Assembly: GCA_934418055.1 (NCBI GenBank)
Contig: CAKRWX010000030.1
Span: 1 to 15,454 of the forward strand
Direction of reading: 5' to 3'
DNA from: an uncultured Lachnospiraceae bacterium
GTDB taxonomy: Bacteria; Bacillota; Clostridia; Lachnospirales; Lachnospiraceae
Length of the DNA stretch: 15,454 nt
Of this stretch, positions 6,618-13,158 are shown piece by piece (the stretch's first letter is position 1; each line of letters starts with the position of its first letter). Position numbers and translations under genes: made by a program. The notes beneath the pieces were generated by a model. The model made no database searches, was not told where the DNA came from, and saw only the letters and a program-made list of their open reading frames with translations.

Positions 6618-7328
6618 ATGAGAAAAAAATTTATGATAGCAACCGCAGGAATTGCAGCAGCCATGATCATGGCAACTGGATGTTCTTCCAAGACACCGGC
6701 AGAGACAACCCCATCTCAGACAGAATCCGCAGCGGAGACCACAGAAACTGAGACAGAAAGTCCGGCAGTGGAGACTGGAGAAGCGCCTGGAACAAGCGCG
6801 GAAGAGACCACTGGAGAAGAAATGGAAGTCGATATTCCATTAAAGATCTCCGGACTCATCCATTCGGTAGATGGCAATGAGATCGTTGCAGATAACCAGT
6901 CAGAGAATTCTGCCCAGGGTGATATGATCCTGATGGTGGATGAGAACAGTACGTTTATTCTGGATACTGATGGAATGCCGGTAGATTTAGCGGATGTAAA
7001 AGAAGGAAAATTTGAGGCATATTTAGGACCGGCCATGACCATGTCCCTGCCGCCGCAGGCATTTCCATACGTGGTGATCGTCAACATTCCAGAGGATGCA
7101 GTCGTTCCTCAGTACCTGGTAGCAGCCGGTGCGGCAGAAGAAAAGGATGGCAAAACTATTTTGACAGCCACCGATGGAACCGAATATGAGATCGCGGCGG
7201 ATGCCCAGGTTGTTCCTTATCTGACAAAAAATATCGTAAAATTAACGGATGTTGTCGAAGGCTCTGAGTGTATGGTGTGGCAGAACGCAGACGGTGTAGT
7301 TGAGAAAGTGATGGTATTTGCGGAATAA
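6618..7328 (+). CDS. Lipoprotein with DUF3221-like beta modules
   Basis: A 236-residue predicted lipoprotein of unknown function. The ATG at 6618 is preferred over that at 6609, because AAGGAGG (6602-6608) directly abuts 6609 but is 9 nt from 6618. The signal peptide MRKKFMIATAGIAAAMIMATGC has lipobox ATGC with lipidated Cys22. A Thr/Glu/Ser-rich, probably disordered spacer follows (23-72), then a first beta-rich module (73-158) containing LGPAMTMSLPPQAFPYVVIV, and a second beta-rich module (160-236). The first module resembles the OB-like DUF3221/YobA fold, in which a G-hydrophobic-SxPPQA segment precedes the last strand; this match is from memory and only moderate. The gene is monocistronic, flanked by its own promoter and terminator. 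It would sit on the outer face of the cytoplasmic membrane. Confidence 0.8.
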   Translation: MRKKFMIATAGIAAAMIMATGCSSKTPAETTPSQTESAAETTETETESPAVETGEAPGTSAEETTGEEMEVDIPLKISGLIHSVDGNEIVADNQSENSAQGDMILMVDENSTFILDTDGMPVDLADVKEGKFEAYLGPAMTMSLPPQAFPYVVIVNIPEDAVVPQYLVAAGAAEEKDGKTILTATDGTEYEIAADAQVVPYLTKNIVKLTDVVEGSECMVWQNADGVVEKVMVFAE

Positions 7329-7358
7329 ATGGTTTTCTAATAAAAATCATAATTTTAT

Positions 7359-7395
7359 ACGGGCTCTCCCTGAAACCAGGGTGGGCCCGTGTTCA
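7359..7395 (+). terminator. Rho-independent terminator after the lipoprotein gene
   Basis: ACGGGC (7359-7364) pairs with GCCCGT (7385-7390) and CCCTG (7368-7372) with CAGGG (7377-7381) around an AAAC loop. The inner mismatch region contains a T-G wobble and a C-G pair. The tail GTTCATTTTATC is only moderately T-rich. The AT-rich stretch before the stem could let it act on the other strand too, though no minus-strand gene ends here. Confidence 0.7.
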
Positions 7396-7451
7396 TTTTA
7401 TCAAAAACGGATGTTTAACTGCTTTCCGGGAATGCCGCCGACGGATGGAGG

Positions 7452-7458
7452 TGTCGAA
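7452..7458 (+). promoter_or_regulatory. Perfect Spo0A box (0A box) upstream of spo0A
   Basis: TGTCGAA followed by AAAA matches the core 0A box recognised by Spo0A. It lies 89 bp before the spo0A start codon and about 60 bp upstream of the predicted transcription start, which would suit autoregulation. The Spo0A recognition helix in the product is canonical, so binding is expected; whether it activates or represses cannot be told. Confidence 0.65.
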
Positions 7459-7459
7459 A

Positions 7460-7477
7460 AATGCGTCCATAATGCGT
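7460..7477 (+). repeat. 11-bp-phased direct repeat in the spo0A promoter region
   Basis: AATGCGT occurs at 7460-7466 and 7471-7477, an exact 11-bp period, between the 0A box and the -35 position. It does not match the 0A box. It could be an operator for another regulator, but this is unassigned. Confidence 0.45.
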
Positions 7478-7506
7478 TGCGCAAAAGAAGAGAATTTGTC
7501 TATAAT
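7477..7506 (+). promoter_or_regulatory. Putative spo0A promoter
   Basis: A perfect TATAAT at 7501-7506 with TTGCGC (7477-7482) 18 bp upstream. The -35 match is poor (3 of 6), consistent with a regulated promoter. The predicted start is about 7513, with a leader of about 34 nt. A GAATTT at 7492-7497 resembles a sigma-H -10, but no sigma-H -35 is found at the right distance. Confidence 0.5.
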
Positions 7507-7546
7507 CAGTATAAACAAATAAGCAGCAATGAGGAGGTCACTGATT

Positions 7547-8356
7547 ATGACAATGTTAAACGTAGCGATTGCAGAAGATAATCCAAAAACCATGGAAGTT
7601 TTAAACGAAATGCTGGAGAAAGAATCAGGAATTCAGATCGTCGGAAGAGCACAGACTGGTGAAGATGCTTTGGAGATGATCAAAACGACAAAACCAGATG
7701 TTGTCCTGATGGATGTGATCATGCCAGGAATGGACGGCATCAGCGTTATGGAACAGGTGAAAACGTCAGAAGATCTGGAGAAAAAGCCGTCGTTTATCGT
7801 AGTTTCTGCCGCCGGAAGCGAAAATGTGACAGAAGACGCTTTCCGTGTAGGAGCCAGCTATTTTATCATGAAGCCTTTTAAACCGGAGGTAATCATGGAT
7901 AAATTACATAGAATTGCCGGATTTGGCCTGAAACCACGGAGTTTAAGCCTGTCAGCGGCAAGAAAGATCAAACCTTATGAGAACCAGTCGGAATATATGG
8001 CACAGAACTTAGAAAATGATATCACCCAGATGCTTCATGAGATCGGCGTTCCGGCCCATATCAAAGGTTACCAGTATTTGAGGGACGCCATTGCGGAATC
8101 GGTCAATGACCAGGAGATGCTGACTTCGGTTACGAAAGTTCTGTATCCGACCATAGCCAAGAAGCACCAGACCACTTCCAGCCGTGTGGAGCGGGCCATC
8201 CGCCATGCCATCGAAGTTGCCTGGAGCCGTGGAAAAATGGACACCATCAACGCCATTTTCGGATATACGGTCAGCAATGGGAAAGGAAAACCAACCAACT
8301 CCGAGTTTATTGCCCTTCTTTCCGATAAGATCCGCCTGGATTATAAAAGAATGTAG
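7547..8356 (+). CDS. spo0A: Sporulation master response regulator Spo0A
   Basis: A 269-residue Spo0A, essentially full length. The ATG at 7547 is chosen because AGGAGGT (7532-7538) is 8 nt upstream; the ATG at 7529 lies before that site. Receiver domain: acidic pair E10/D11, phosphorylation Asp56 in [12 protein letters not shown], and the conserved Lys in [11 protein letters not shown]. The C-terminal effector domain has the family-defining stretch [20 protein letters not shown] and ends [23 protein letters not shown], which binds 0A boxes and contacts sigma factors. Once phosphorylated, Spo0A controls entry into sporulation and, in clostridia, solvent, toxin and storage genes. It is separated from its neighbours by its own promoter. 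No phosphorelay kinase gene is adjacent, apart from the unrelated OmpR-type pair at the window start. Confidence 0.97.
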   Translation: MTMLNVAIAEDNPKTMEVLNEMLEKESGIQIVGRAQTGEDALEMIKTTKPDVVLMDVIMPGMDGISVMEQVKTSEDLEKKPSFIVVSAAGSENVTEDAFRVGASYFIMKPFKPEVIMDKLHRIAGFGLKPRSLSLSAARKIKPYENQSEYMAQNLENDITQMLHEIGVPAHIKGYQYLRDAIAESVNDQEMLTSVTKVLYPTIAKKHQTTSSRVERAIRHAIEVAWSRGKMDTINAIFGYTVSNGKGKPTNSEFIALLSDKIRLDYKRM

Positions 8357-8371
8357 GAAACACTTCCTAAT

Positions 8372-8399
8372 TTGAGAAAAGTATTGTATACTTATAGTT
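8372..8399 (+). promoter_or_regulatory. Putative glgA promoter
   Basis: TTGAGA (8372-8377) and TATAGT (8394-8399) with a 16-bp spacer form a plausible sigma-A promoter in the 85-bp gap after spo0A. An overlapping TATACT (8387-8392) is an alternative -10 without a good -35. No real terminator separates spo0A from this gene; only a 6-bp TAGGAA/TTCCTA hairpin without a T tract is seen, so some read-through is possible. Confidence 0.45.
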
Positions 8400-8403
8400 A
8401 TTA

Positions 8404-8435
8404 GGGAGTTGTGGGAAGACTCCTTTGAAGGAGGG
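8404..8435 (+). promoter_or_regulatory. glgA leader with mutually exclusive pairings around the Shine-Dalgarno
   Basis: The Shine-Dalgarno AAGGAGGG (8428-8435) can be masked by CTCCT (8420-8424), which pairs with AGGAG (8429-8433) around a 4-nt loop. The same segment can instead pair upstream: ACTCC (8419-8423) with GGAGT (8405-8409), extended by wobbles, which would free the ribosome site. Seen directly are the complementary segments; a switch is inference. If transcription starts at 8405 or later, the upstream partner is only just included. Confidence 0.35.
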
Positions 8436-8441
8436 TGTTAC

Positions 8442-9887
8442 ATGAAGAAGATATTATTTGTTGCTTCTGAGGCAGTTCCGTTTATTAAAACTGGAGGATT
8501 GGCAGACGTTGTCGGTTCTCTTCCAAAGTGTTTTGACAAGCGTTATTATGATGTCAGAATCATGATTCCAAAGTACCTGTGCATCAAGCAGGAATGGAGA
8601 GATAAACTGACTTATGTGGATCACTTTTACATGGATTATCTGGGTGAGAGCCGTTATGTGGGAATTCTGACTTACGTGTTAGATGGAATTACCTATTATT
8701 TCATTGATAATGAGAGCTATTTTAACGGACCGAAGCCATATGGGGACTGGCTTTACGACCTGGAGAAGTTTTCCTTCTTCTGTAACGCGGCATTATCCGC
8801 TCTTCCGGTCATTGGATTCCAGCCGGATGTGGTACACTGCCATGACTGGCAGACAGGTCTGATCCCGGTATACTTAAAAGACCGTTTCCGCGGCGGAGAG
8901 TTCTTCTGCAATATGAAGTCCGTCATTACCATCCATAACTTAAAGTTCCAGGGTGTCTGGGATGTGAAGACGATCCAGAGACTGACCGGACTGTCCGATT
9001 ACTATTTCACACCGGATAAATTGGAAGCCTATAAAGACGGCAACCTGTTAAAGGGCGGTATTGTATTTGCGGACGCTATCACTACCGTAAGTGATACTTA
9101 TGCGGAAGAGATCAAGATGCCATTTTACGGCGAAGGTTTGGATGGACTTATGAGAGCCCGCTCCAACAGCCTGCGCGGTATTGTTAATGGAATCGATTAC
9201 AATGAGTTTAACCCGGCTACGGATCAGCTGATTGCCCAGAATTATGACGCCAGAACCTTCCGCAAGGAGAAGATCAAGAATAAACGGGCATTGCAGGCAG
9301 AATTAGGACTGGAACAGGACGATAAGAAGATGATGATCGGTATTGTTTCTCGTCTGACCGATCAGAAGGGCTTAGATCTGATCCAGTGCGTCATGGACGA
9401 TATCTGCAGCGATAACATCCAGCTGGTGGTTCTTGGAACTGGTGAAGAGCGTTATGAGAATATGTTCCGGTATTATGACTGGAAGTATCATGGCAAGGTA
9501 TCTGCCAACATTTATTATTCCGAGGCAGTATCCCATAAGATTTACGCAGCCTGCGACGCATTCCTGATGCCTTCCTTGTTTGAGCCATGTGGATTAAGCC
9601 AGCTGATGGCTCTCCGCTACGGCACCGTTCCGATCGTCCGTGAGACCGGCGGCTTAAAGGATACGGTTCAGCCTTATAATGAATTCGAGGGCACCGGCAC
9701 TGGATTTTCCTTTGCCAACTACAACGCCCACGAGATGTTAGGTACCATCCGCTACGCAGAGCATATTTACTATGATAAGAAGCGTGAATGGAATAAGATC
9801 GTTGACCGGGCTATGGCGAAAGATTATTCCTGGAATACTTCCGCACTGAAATATCAGGAGTTATATGACTGGCTGATTGGTTATTAA
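8442..9887 (+). CDS. glgA: Glycogen synthase (ADP-glucose alpha-1,4-glucosyltransferase, GT5)
   Basis: A 481-residue bacterial glycogen/starch synthase that extends alpha-1,4-glucan chains from ADP-glucose in the cytoplasm. The N-terminus MKKILFVASEAVPFIKTGGLADVVGSLP carries the nucleotide-sugar binding KTGGLADV motif (16-23). VVHCHDWQTGL and TIHNLKFQG follow, and the second Rossmann domain has IGIVSRLTDQKGLDL and MPSLFEPCGLSQLMALRYGTVPIVRETGGLKDTV, which contains the catalytic Glu region. The length is normal. The ATG at 8442 follows AAGGAGGG by 6 nt; an in-frame TTG at 8409 has no site of its own. No other glycogen genes (glgC, glgD, glgB, glgP) are in the window. Its position just after spo0A is notable, since some clostridia store granulose around sporulation, but regulation by Spo0A is not shown here. 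Confidence 0.96.
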   Translation: MKKILFVASEAVPFIKTGGLADVVGSLPKCFDKRYYDVRIMIPKYLCIKQEWRDKLTYVDHFYMDYLGESRYVGILTYVLDGITYYFIDNESYFNGPKPYGDWLYDLEKFSFFCNAALSALPVIGFQPDVVHCHDWQTGLIPVYLKDRFRGGEFFCNMKSVITIHNLKFQGVWDVKTIQRLTGLSDYYFTPDKLEAYKDGNLLKGGIVFADAITTVSDTYAEEIKMPFYGEGLDGLMRARSNSLRGIVNGIDYNEFNPATDQLIAQNYDARTFRKEKIKNKRALQAELGLEQDDKKMMIGIVSRLTDQKGLDLIQCVMDDICSDNIQLVVLGTGEERYENMFRYYDWKYHGKVSANIYYSEAVSHKIYAACDAFLMPSLFEPCGLSQLMALRYGTVPIVRETGGLKDTVQPYNEFEGTGTGFSFANYNAHEMLGTIRYAEHIYYDKKREWNKIVDRAMAKDYSWNTSALKYQELYDWLIGY

Positions 9888-9910
9888 TGAAAAGAGGAAC
9901 ATAAAAGGTC

Positions 9911-10483
9911 ATGAAAAATGAGATCAAGTTAACAAGAGAAGAACTGCACGAAGCCAGGGCATGGGCCCAGGATGAGTCGTGGGTGAAGAGAAGAAAATAT
10001 GAGGACGATCCGGAATATCTGGCATGTGTCCAGGATATTCTGGATGATCCGGTATTTCAGTCCATGGATCAGTTTATTCAGCATGGAAAGACCACCTGTA
10101 AGACTCACTGCATCCAGGTATCTTACATGAGTTACCGGATCTGCAGAAGCAGAAACTGGGACTACGTGGCTGTGGCAAGAGCAGGTCTTCTCCATGACCT
10201 GTTCTTGTATGACTGGCATACCCACGCAAAGGAGACAGGAGAGCATTTCCACGGATTTACCCATCCGCGGGTAGCCATGGACAATGCCATCCGTTATTTC
10301 CAGATCCCGGAGAAGGAACAGAATATGATTCTGCGGCATATGTGGCCGCTGACACCGATCCCGCCAAAGTACAAGGAGGGATTTGTTCTGTTGTATGCGG
10401 ATAAGTTCTGTGGTACCGCAGAGGTGGCAGGAAAGATCAAACATCTGCTGGGACCGGTTCTGCGTCCGAGACAGTCAGTATAA
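9911..10483 (+). CDS. HD-domain phosphohydrolase
   Basis: A 190-residue soluble protein of the HD superfamily, metal-dependent phosphohydrolases. Candidate metal ligands: H66 (KTHCIQVSY), the HD doublet H95-D96 (GLLHDLF), a further His at about 118 (FTHPRVAM) or 143, and D164 (LLYADKFC). The extra HTH-rich loop DWHTHAKETGEHFHGFTHPR is typical of a Clostridial subgroup annotated only as HD domain protein. The substrate is not known; a nucleotide or phosphorylated metabolite is likely for the superfamily. The gene lies 23 bp after glgA with no promoter or terminator between, so it may be co-transcribed. The ribosome site is weak (GAGG about 14 nt, AAAGG 2-3 nt upstream), which may lower expression. 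Confidence 0.85.
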   Translation: MKNEIKLTREELHEARAWAQDESWVKRRKYEDDPEYLACVQDILDDPVFQSMDQFIQHGKTTCKTHCIQVSYMSYRICRSRNWDYVAVARAGLLHDLFLYDWHTHAKETGEHFHGFTHPRVAMDNAIRYFQIPEKEQNMILRHMWPLTPIPPKYKEGFVLLYADKFCGTAEVAGKIKHLLGPVLRPRQSV

Positions 10484-10549
10484 AAAAGTAATTGTGAAGG
10501 TACGAAACCGTTACCGGAGCAGTTACAACGAAAGATAGGAGTAGCAATT

Positions 10550-11002
10550 ATGTGGGAACAGCTGATGAAGAATCAGGTGCTGGTCAGTTCTGTGACTGGC
10601 TGGGTGGTAGCCCAGCTTTTGAAGACGATCATTGACTGCATGTTAAACAAATCATTTTCACCAGAGCGTCTGGTGGGTTCTGGCGGTATGCCAAGCTCCC
10701 ACTCCTCTACGGTGTGTGCGCTGGTGGTTTCCTCCGGCTTATGCTATGGAGTGTCATCCTTTGAATTTGCAGTCAGCTTTATTCTGGCGGCTATTGTGAT
10801 GTATGACGCCACAGGTGTCCGCAGGGAGACTGGCAAACAGGCGAGACTCCTGAATATGATCATGGAGCAGGATATTTTCAAGCTGAATATGGAACAGTTT
10901 CAGGAAAAATTAAAGGAATTTGTGGGGCATACCCCTCTTCAGGTGTTCGCAGGCGCTATTTTAGGGGTAATTCTGGCACTGCTTGTGAATCTGATGTATT
11001 AG
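10550..11002 (+). CDS. DUF212 / YuiD-like membrane protein (PAP2-related)
   Basis: A 150-residue membrane protein of the DUF212 family, annotated as divergent PAP2 or haloperoxidase-related. The signature is clear: GGMPSSHSSTVCAL (45-58) and later MYDATGVRRETGKQARLLN (84-102). The central His51 and Arg91-92 recall PAP2 phosphatase catalytic positions. Hydrophobic segments lie about 11-28, 54-68, 74-88 and 131-148. If active it would hydrolyse a lipid-linked phosphate at the membrane, but no activity is established for the family as far as I know. The 66-bp gap before it has no recognisable promoter. GGAG at 10537-10540 supports this start. Confidence 0.87.
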   Translation: MWEQLMKNQVLVSSVTGWVVAQLLKTIIDCMLNKSFSPERLVGSGGMPSSHSSTVCALVVSSGLCYGVSSFEFAVSFILAAIVMYDATGVRRETGKQARLLNMIMEQDIFKLNMEQFQEKLKEFVGHTPLQVFAGAILGVILALLVNLMY

Positions 11003-11038
11003 TTTTTGGGATATTTTTAGAAAGGAATTTAGTCATTC

Positions 11039-11599
11039 ATGGGTATTTATCACATCGTCATCTGGTTTTTTCTGTGCAGCCTTCTGGGATATCTTCTGGA
11101 ATGCGTTGTGCTGAGCGCGGAGTATAAGACTCCGGTGCTGAACCGGGGATTTGGTCATGGTCCGTTCTGTATTATTTACGGATTTGGAGCATTAGGAGCA
11201 AGTATCTTACTAAAGCCGGTGTCCGGCAGTTATGTAGAACTTTATCTGGCTTCCATGATCATGGCGACATTGATGGAATTATTTACAGCTTCTGTGATGA
11301 TCCATCTGTTTGGGAGCTTCTGGTGGGATTACAGTGAGAAGCCGTTTAATTACAAGGGGATTATCTGCCTGGAGAGCAGTCTGGGATGGGGTCTTCTTGG
11401 TATTGTTTATTATGGATTTTTAAATGGATTTCTTCACCATTTAGCTGGCCTGGTTCCGGAAAATCTGGAAAAAGGACTGGCGATGAGCCTTTTGTTCTTC
11501 TATATTTCTGACTTTTTGTATTGCTTCCGTCAGGCACTGAGAGAAGATCACGAGGGCGAGGAAGAACCAGTCATTGGAAGATTAAGCATCCGCCCATAG
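11039..11599 (+). CDS. CmpB-family putative ABC transporter permease (DUF1113-like)
   Basis: A 186-residue integral membrane protein. The family pattern is visible: N-terminal WFFLCSLLGYLLECVV, the conserved loop NRGFGHGPFCIIYGFGALG (residues about 39-57), a segment MIMATLMELFTASVMIHLFG, then the conserved FWWDYSEKPFNYKGIICLESSLGWGLLGI. About five membrane segments are predicted. The family carries the name putative ABC transporter permease, but no ATPase partner is next to it and its function is unknown. AAAGGA at 11021-11026 is 12 nt from the ATG, rather far. It follows the DUF212 gene by 36 bp with no terminator, so both may be in one transcript. The C-terminus is a soluble charged tail. 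Confidence 0.85.
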   Translation: MGIYHIVIWFFLCSLLGYLLECVVLSAEYKTPVLNRGFGHGPFCIIYGFGALGASILLKPVSGSYVELYLASMIMATLMELFTASVMIHLFGSFWWDYSEKPFNYKGIICLESSLGWGLLGIVYYGFLNGFLHHLAGLVPENLEKGLAMSLLFFYISDFLYCFRQALREDHEGEEEPVIGRLSIRP

Positions 11600-11630
11600 G
11601 CGTCCGCCTGCGAGAGGGTGCTTTCTTATA
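11584..11630 (+). terminator. Possible weak terminator-like hairpin after the CmpB-family gene
   Basis: AAGCATC (11584-11590) can pair with GGTGCTT (11617-11623), including one wobble, enclosing a second small CGCC/GGCG hairpin. A short run TTTCTT follows. The branched loop and short T run make it weak; it may only attenuate transcription into the Maf gene. Confidence 0.35.
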
Positions 11631-11700
11631 TATTGCGTACCTGGCACAGCAGCTGTTGTGTCTGAAACGCAAAGGGATATCTACACAAAGGGGAAAAATT

Positions 11701-12306
11701 ATGAAAAACATAGAAGAATTTCACTGGATCCTGGCGTCAGGATCGCCGAGAAGAAAGGAACTGTTAGAGCAGATCGGCATCCAGCCGCAGATTATTCCCA
11801 GCGGCATGGAGGAAGTGATTACTTCCACAGATCCGGAGCTGGTGGTGATGGAATTGTCTGAGCAGAAAGCAGAGGATGTGGCATTTTCTGCACCGGAGGG
11901 AAGTATCATCTTAGGGGCGGACACGGTGGTGTCTGTGGATGGCGAGATTTTAGGAAAGCCATCGGATCATGAGAATGCCTGCCAGATGATCCGCAGCATC
12001 CAGGGAAGAACCCACCAGGTATACACCGGCGTGACATTGATCTATAAGGATCAGGACTGCGACCGGGGCGTGACGTTCGTGGAGAAGACTGATGTGAAGG
12101 TCAATCCCATGACAGAAGAGGAGATTACCGCTTACGGTCAGTCCGAGGAGCCGATGGACAAGGCTGGCGCTTATGGAATCCAGGGTGCCTTTGCCAGATA
12201 TGTGGCATCCATCCAGGGCAATTATGATACGGTAGTAGGTCTTCCGGTATCCAGAGTTTACCGGGAGTGGAAGAGCCTGATGGAACAGGAGGATGAAGAA
12301 GAATGA
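11701..12306 (+). CDS. maf: Maf-family nucleoside triphosphate pyrophosphatase
   Basis: A 201-residue Maf protein, a house-cleaning enzyme that hydrolyses non-canonical or modified nucleotides (such as dTTP/UTP and m5UTP) to monophosphate and pyrophosphate. Motifs: N-terminal LASGSPRRKELL (11-22), ILGADTVVSVDG with catalytic Asp74, GKPSDHENACQMI, and EPMDKAGAYGIQG (150-162). Length fits the family. The frame is open upstream to 11521, overlapping the previous gene, but the ATG at 11701 with AAAGGGGA just before it and the family-typical N-terminus fix the start. The 3' end overlaps the HAD gene by 4 bp (ATGA), a sign of translational coupling. A pairing of two nucleotide- or phosphate-cleaning enzymes is plausible. 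Confidence 0.95.
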   Translation: MKNIEEFHWILASGSPRRKELLEQIGIQPQIIPSGMEEVITSTDPELVVMELSEQKAEDVAFSAPEGSIILGADTVVSVDGEILGKPSDHENACQMIRSIQGRTHQVYTGVTLIYKDQDCDRGVTFVEKTDVKVNPMTEEEITAYGQSEEPMDKAGAYGIQGAFARYVASIQGNYDTVVGLPVSRVYREWKSLMEQEDEEE

Positions 12307-13088
12307 TTAAGCTGATCGCGTCAGATATCGACGGAACACTGGTACATGACGGTACCCATGAACTGAATCCAGAGTTATGCGATGTTATTTTAAAATTAAA
12401 AGAAAAAGGCATTCAATTTGCAGCGGCCAGTGGAAGACAGTGGGCCAGCATCGAGGACCTGTTTGATCCCATCAAGGAGCGGATTTTTTATCTTTCAGAC
12501 AATGGCGCTTATGTAGGATGCCATGGACGGAATCTGTTTTTAAATACCATTGACAGAGACTTGGTGATTGAACTGATCCAGGAGATCCGCAAGATGCCAG
12601 AACTGGAAGTGATGGTCAGCGGCCCGGATTACGCATATATGGACACCAAGGATGAAGAATTTGCCGACTGGATGATCAATGGCTACAAATTCCAGGTAAA
12701 ACGGGTGGAAGATCTGACCAAAGTGGACGACCAGTTCATTAAGATTTCTGCATACAAAAAACATGGGGTGCAGGAAGCCACCGCAGAGCTGCGGAAACGT
12801 TTTGGAGATCGTCTGAAAATGACCATTTCCGGTGATATGTGGATGGACTGCATGGCTATCGGCGTCTCCAAAGGGCAGGCCATCAAGATTTTGCAGGAAA
12901 GTCTGGAAATCAAGCCGGAAGAAACCATGGTATTCGGTGATCAGTTAAATGATGTGGAGATGATCCGTCAGGCGTATTACAGCTTTGCCGTAGCCAATGC
13001 GAGACCAGAGGTGAAAGCGGAGGCCAGATTTGAGGCGGATTCCAATATGAACGATGGAGTTCTTAAGATTTTAAAACTCCTGGTATGA
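12303..13088 (+). CDS. Cof-type HAD-family phosphatase
   Basis: A 261-residue haloacid dehalogenase-like phosphatase with a type IIB (Cof) cap. Motif I is SDIDGTLV with nucleophile Asp8 and acid/base Asp10. Motif II is AASGR (Ser43). Motif III is Lys190 (VSKGQAI), and motif IV is FGDQLNDVEM (Asp213, Asp217). The cap occupies about residues 80-185. Such enzymes dephosphorylate sugar phosphates or cofactors such as FMN or PLP; the substrate here is not predictable. The start overlaps the Maf stop by 4 bp. At its end GGAGTT and AACTCC can form a 6-bp stem, but no T tract follows, so it is not scored as a terminator. Confidence 0.92.
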   Translation: MIKLIASDIDGTLVHDGTHELNPELCDVILKLKEKGIQFAAASGRQWASIEDLFDPIKERIFYLSDNGAYVGCHGRNLFLNTIDRDLVIELIQEIRKMPELEVMVSGPDYAYMDTKDEEFADWMINGYKFQVKRVEDLTKVDDQFIKISAYKKHGVQEATAELRKRFGDRLKMTISGDMWMDCMAIGVSKGQAIKILQESLEIKPEETMVFGDQLNDVEMIRQAYYSFAVANARPEVKAEARFEADSNMNDGVLKILKLLV

Positions 13089-13158
13089 TGACTGCGGGCC
13101 GATGAAGGAGTCCTGCGGACAAAAAATATAAGTTTTGGCTATAAGAGGTAGTGACTGA

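Noticed and set aside
7253..7259. A second TGTCGAA (0A box core) inside the lipoprotein gene
   Set aside because: It is within coding sequence (codons for Val-Val-Glu) far from any promoter. About two chance hits are expected in a window of this size.
7318..7581. Open frame of 87 codons between the lipoprotein gene and spo0A
   Set aside because: It crosses a terminator, the 0A box and the spo0A promoter and start. It has no ribosome site and a composition unlike a real protein.
13056..13080. GGAGTT/AACTCC inverted repeat at the end of the HAD gene as a terminator
   Set aside because: A 6-bp stem with a long AT-rich loop and no T tract after it.
13116..13145. Promoter-like CGGACA and TATAAG before the foldase lipoprotein gene
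   Set aside because: The transcript would start around 13152, leaving the ribosome binding site at 13144-13148 outside the mRNA. An overlapping TATAAG at 13127 has no -35.
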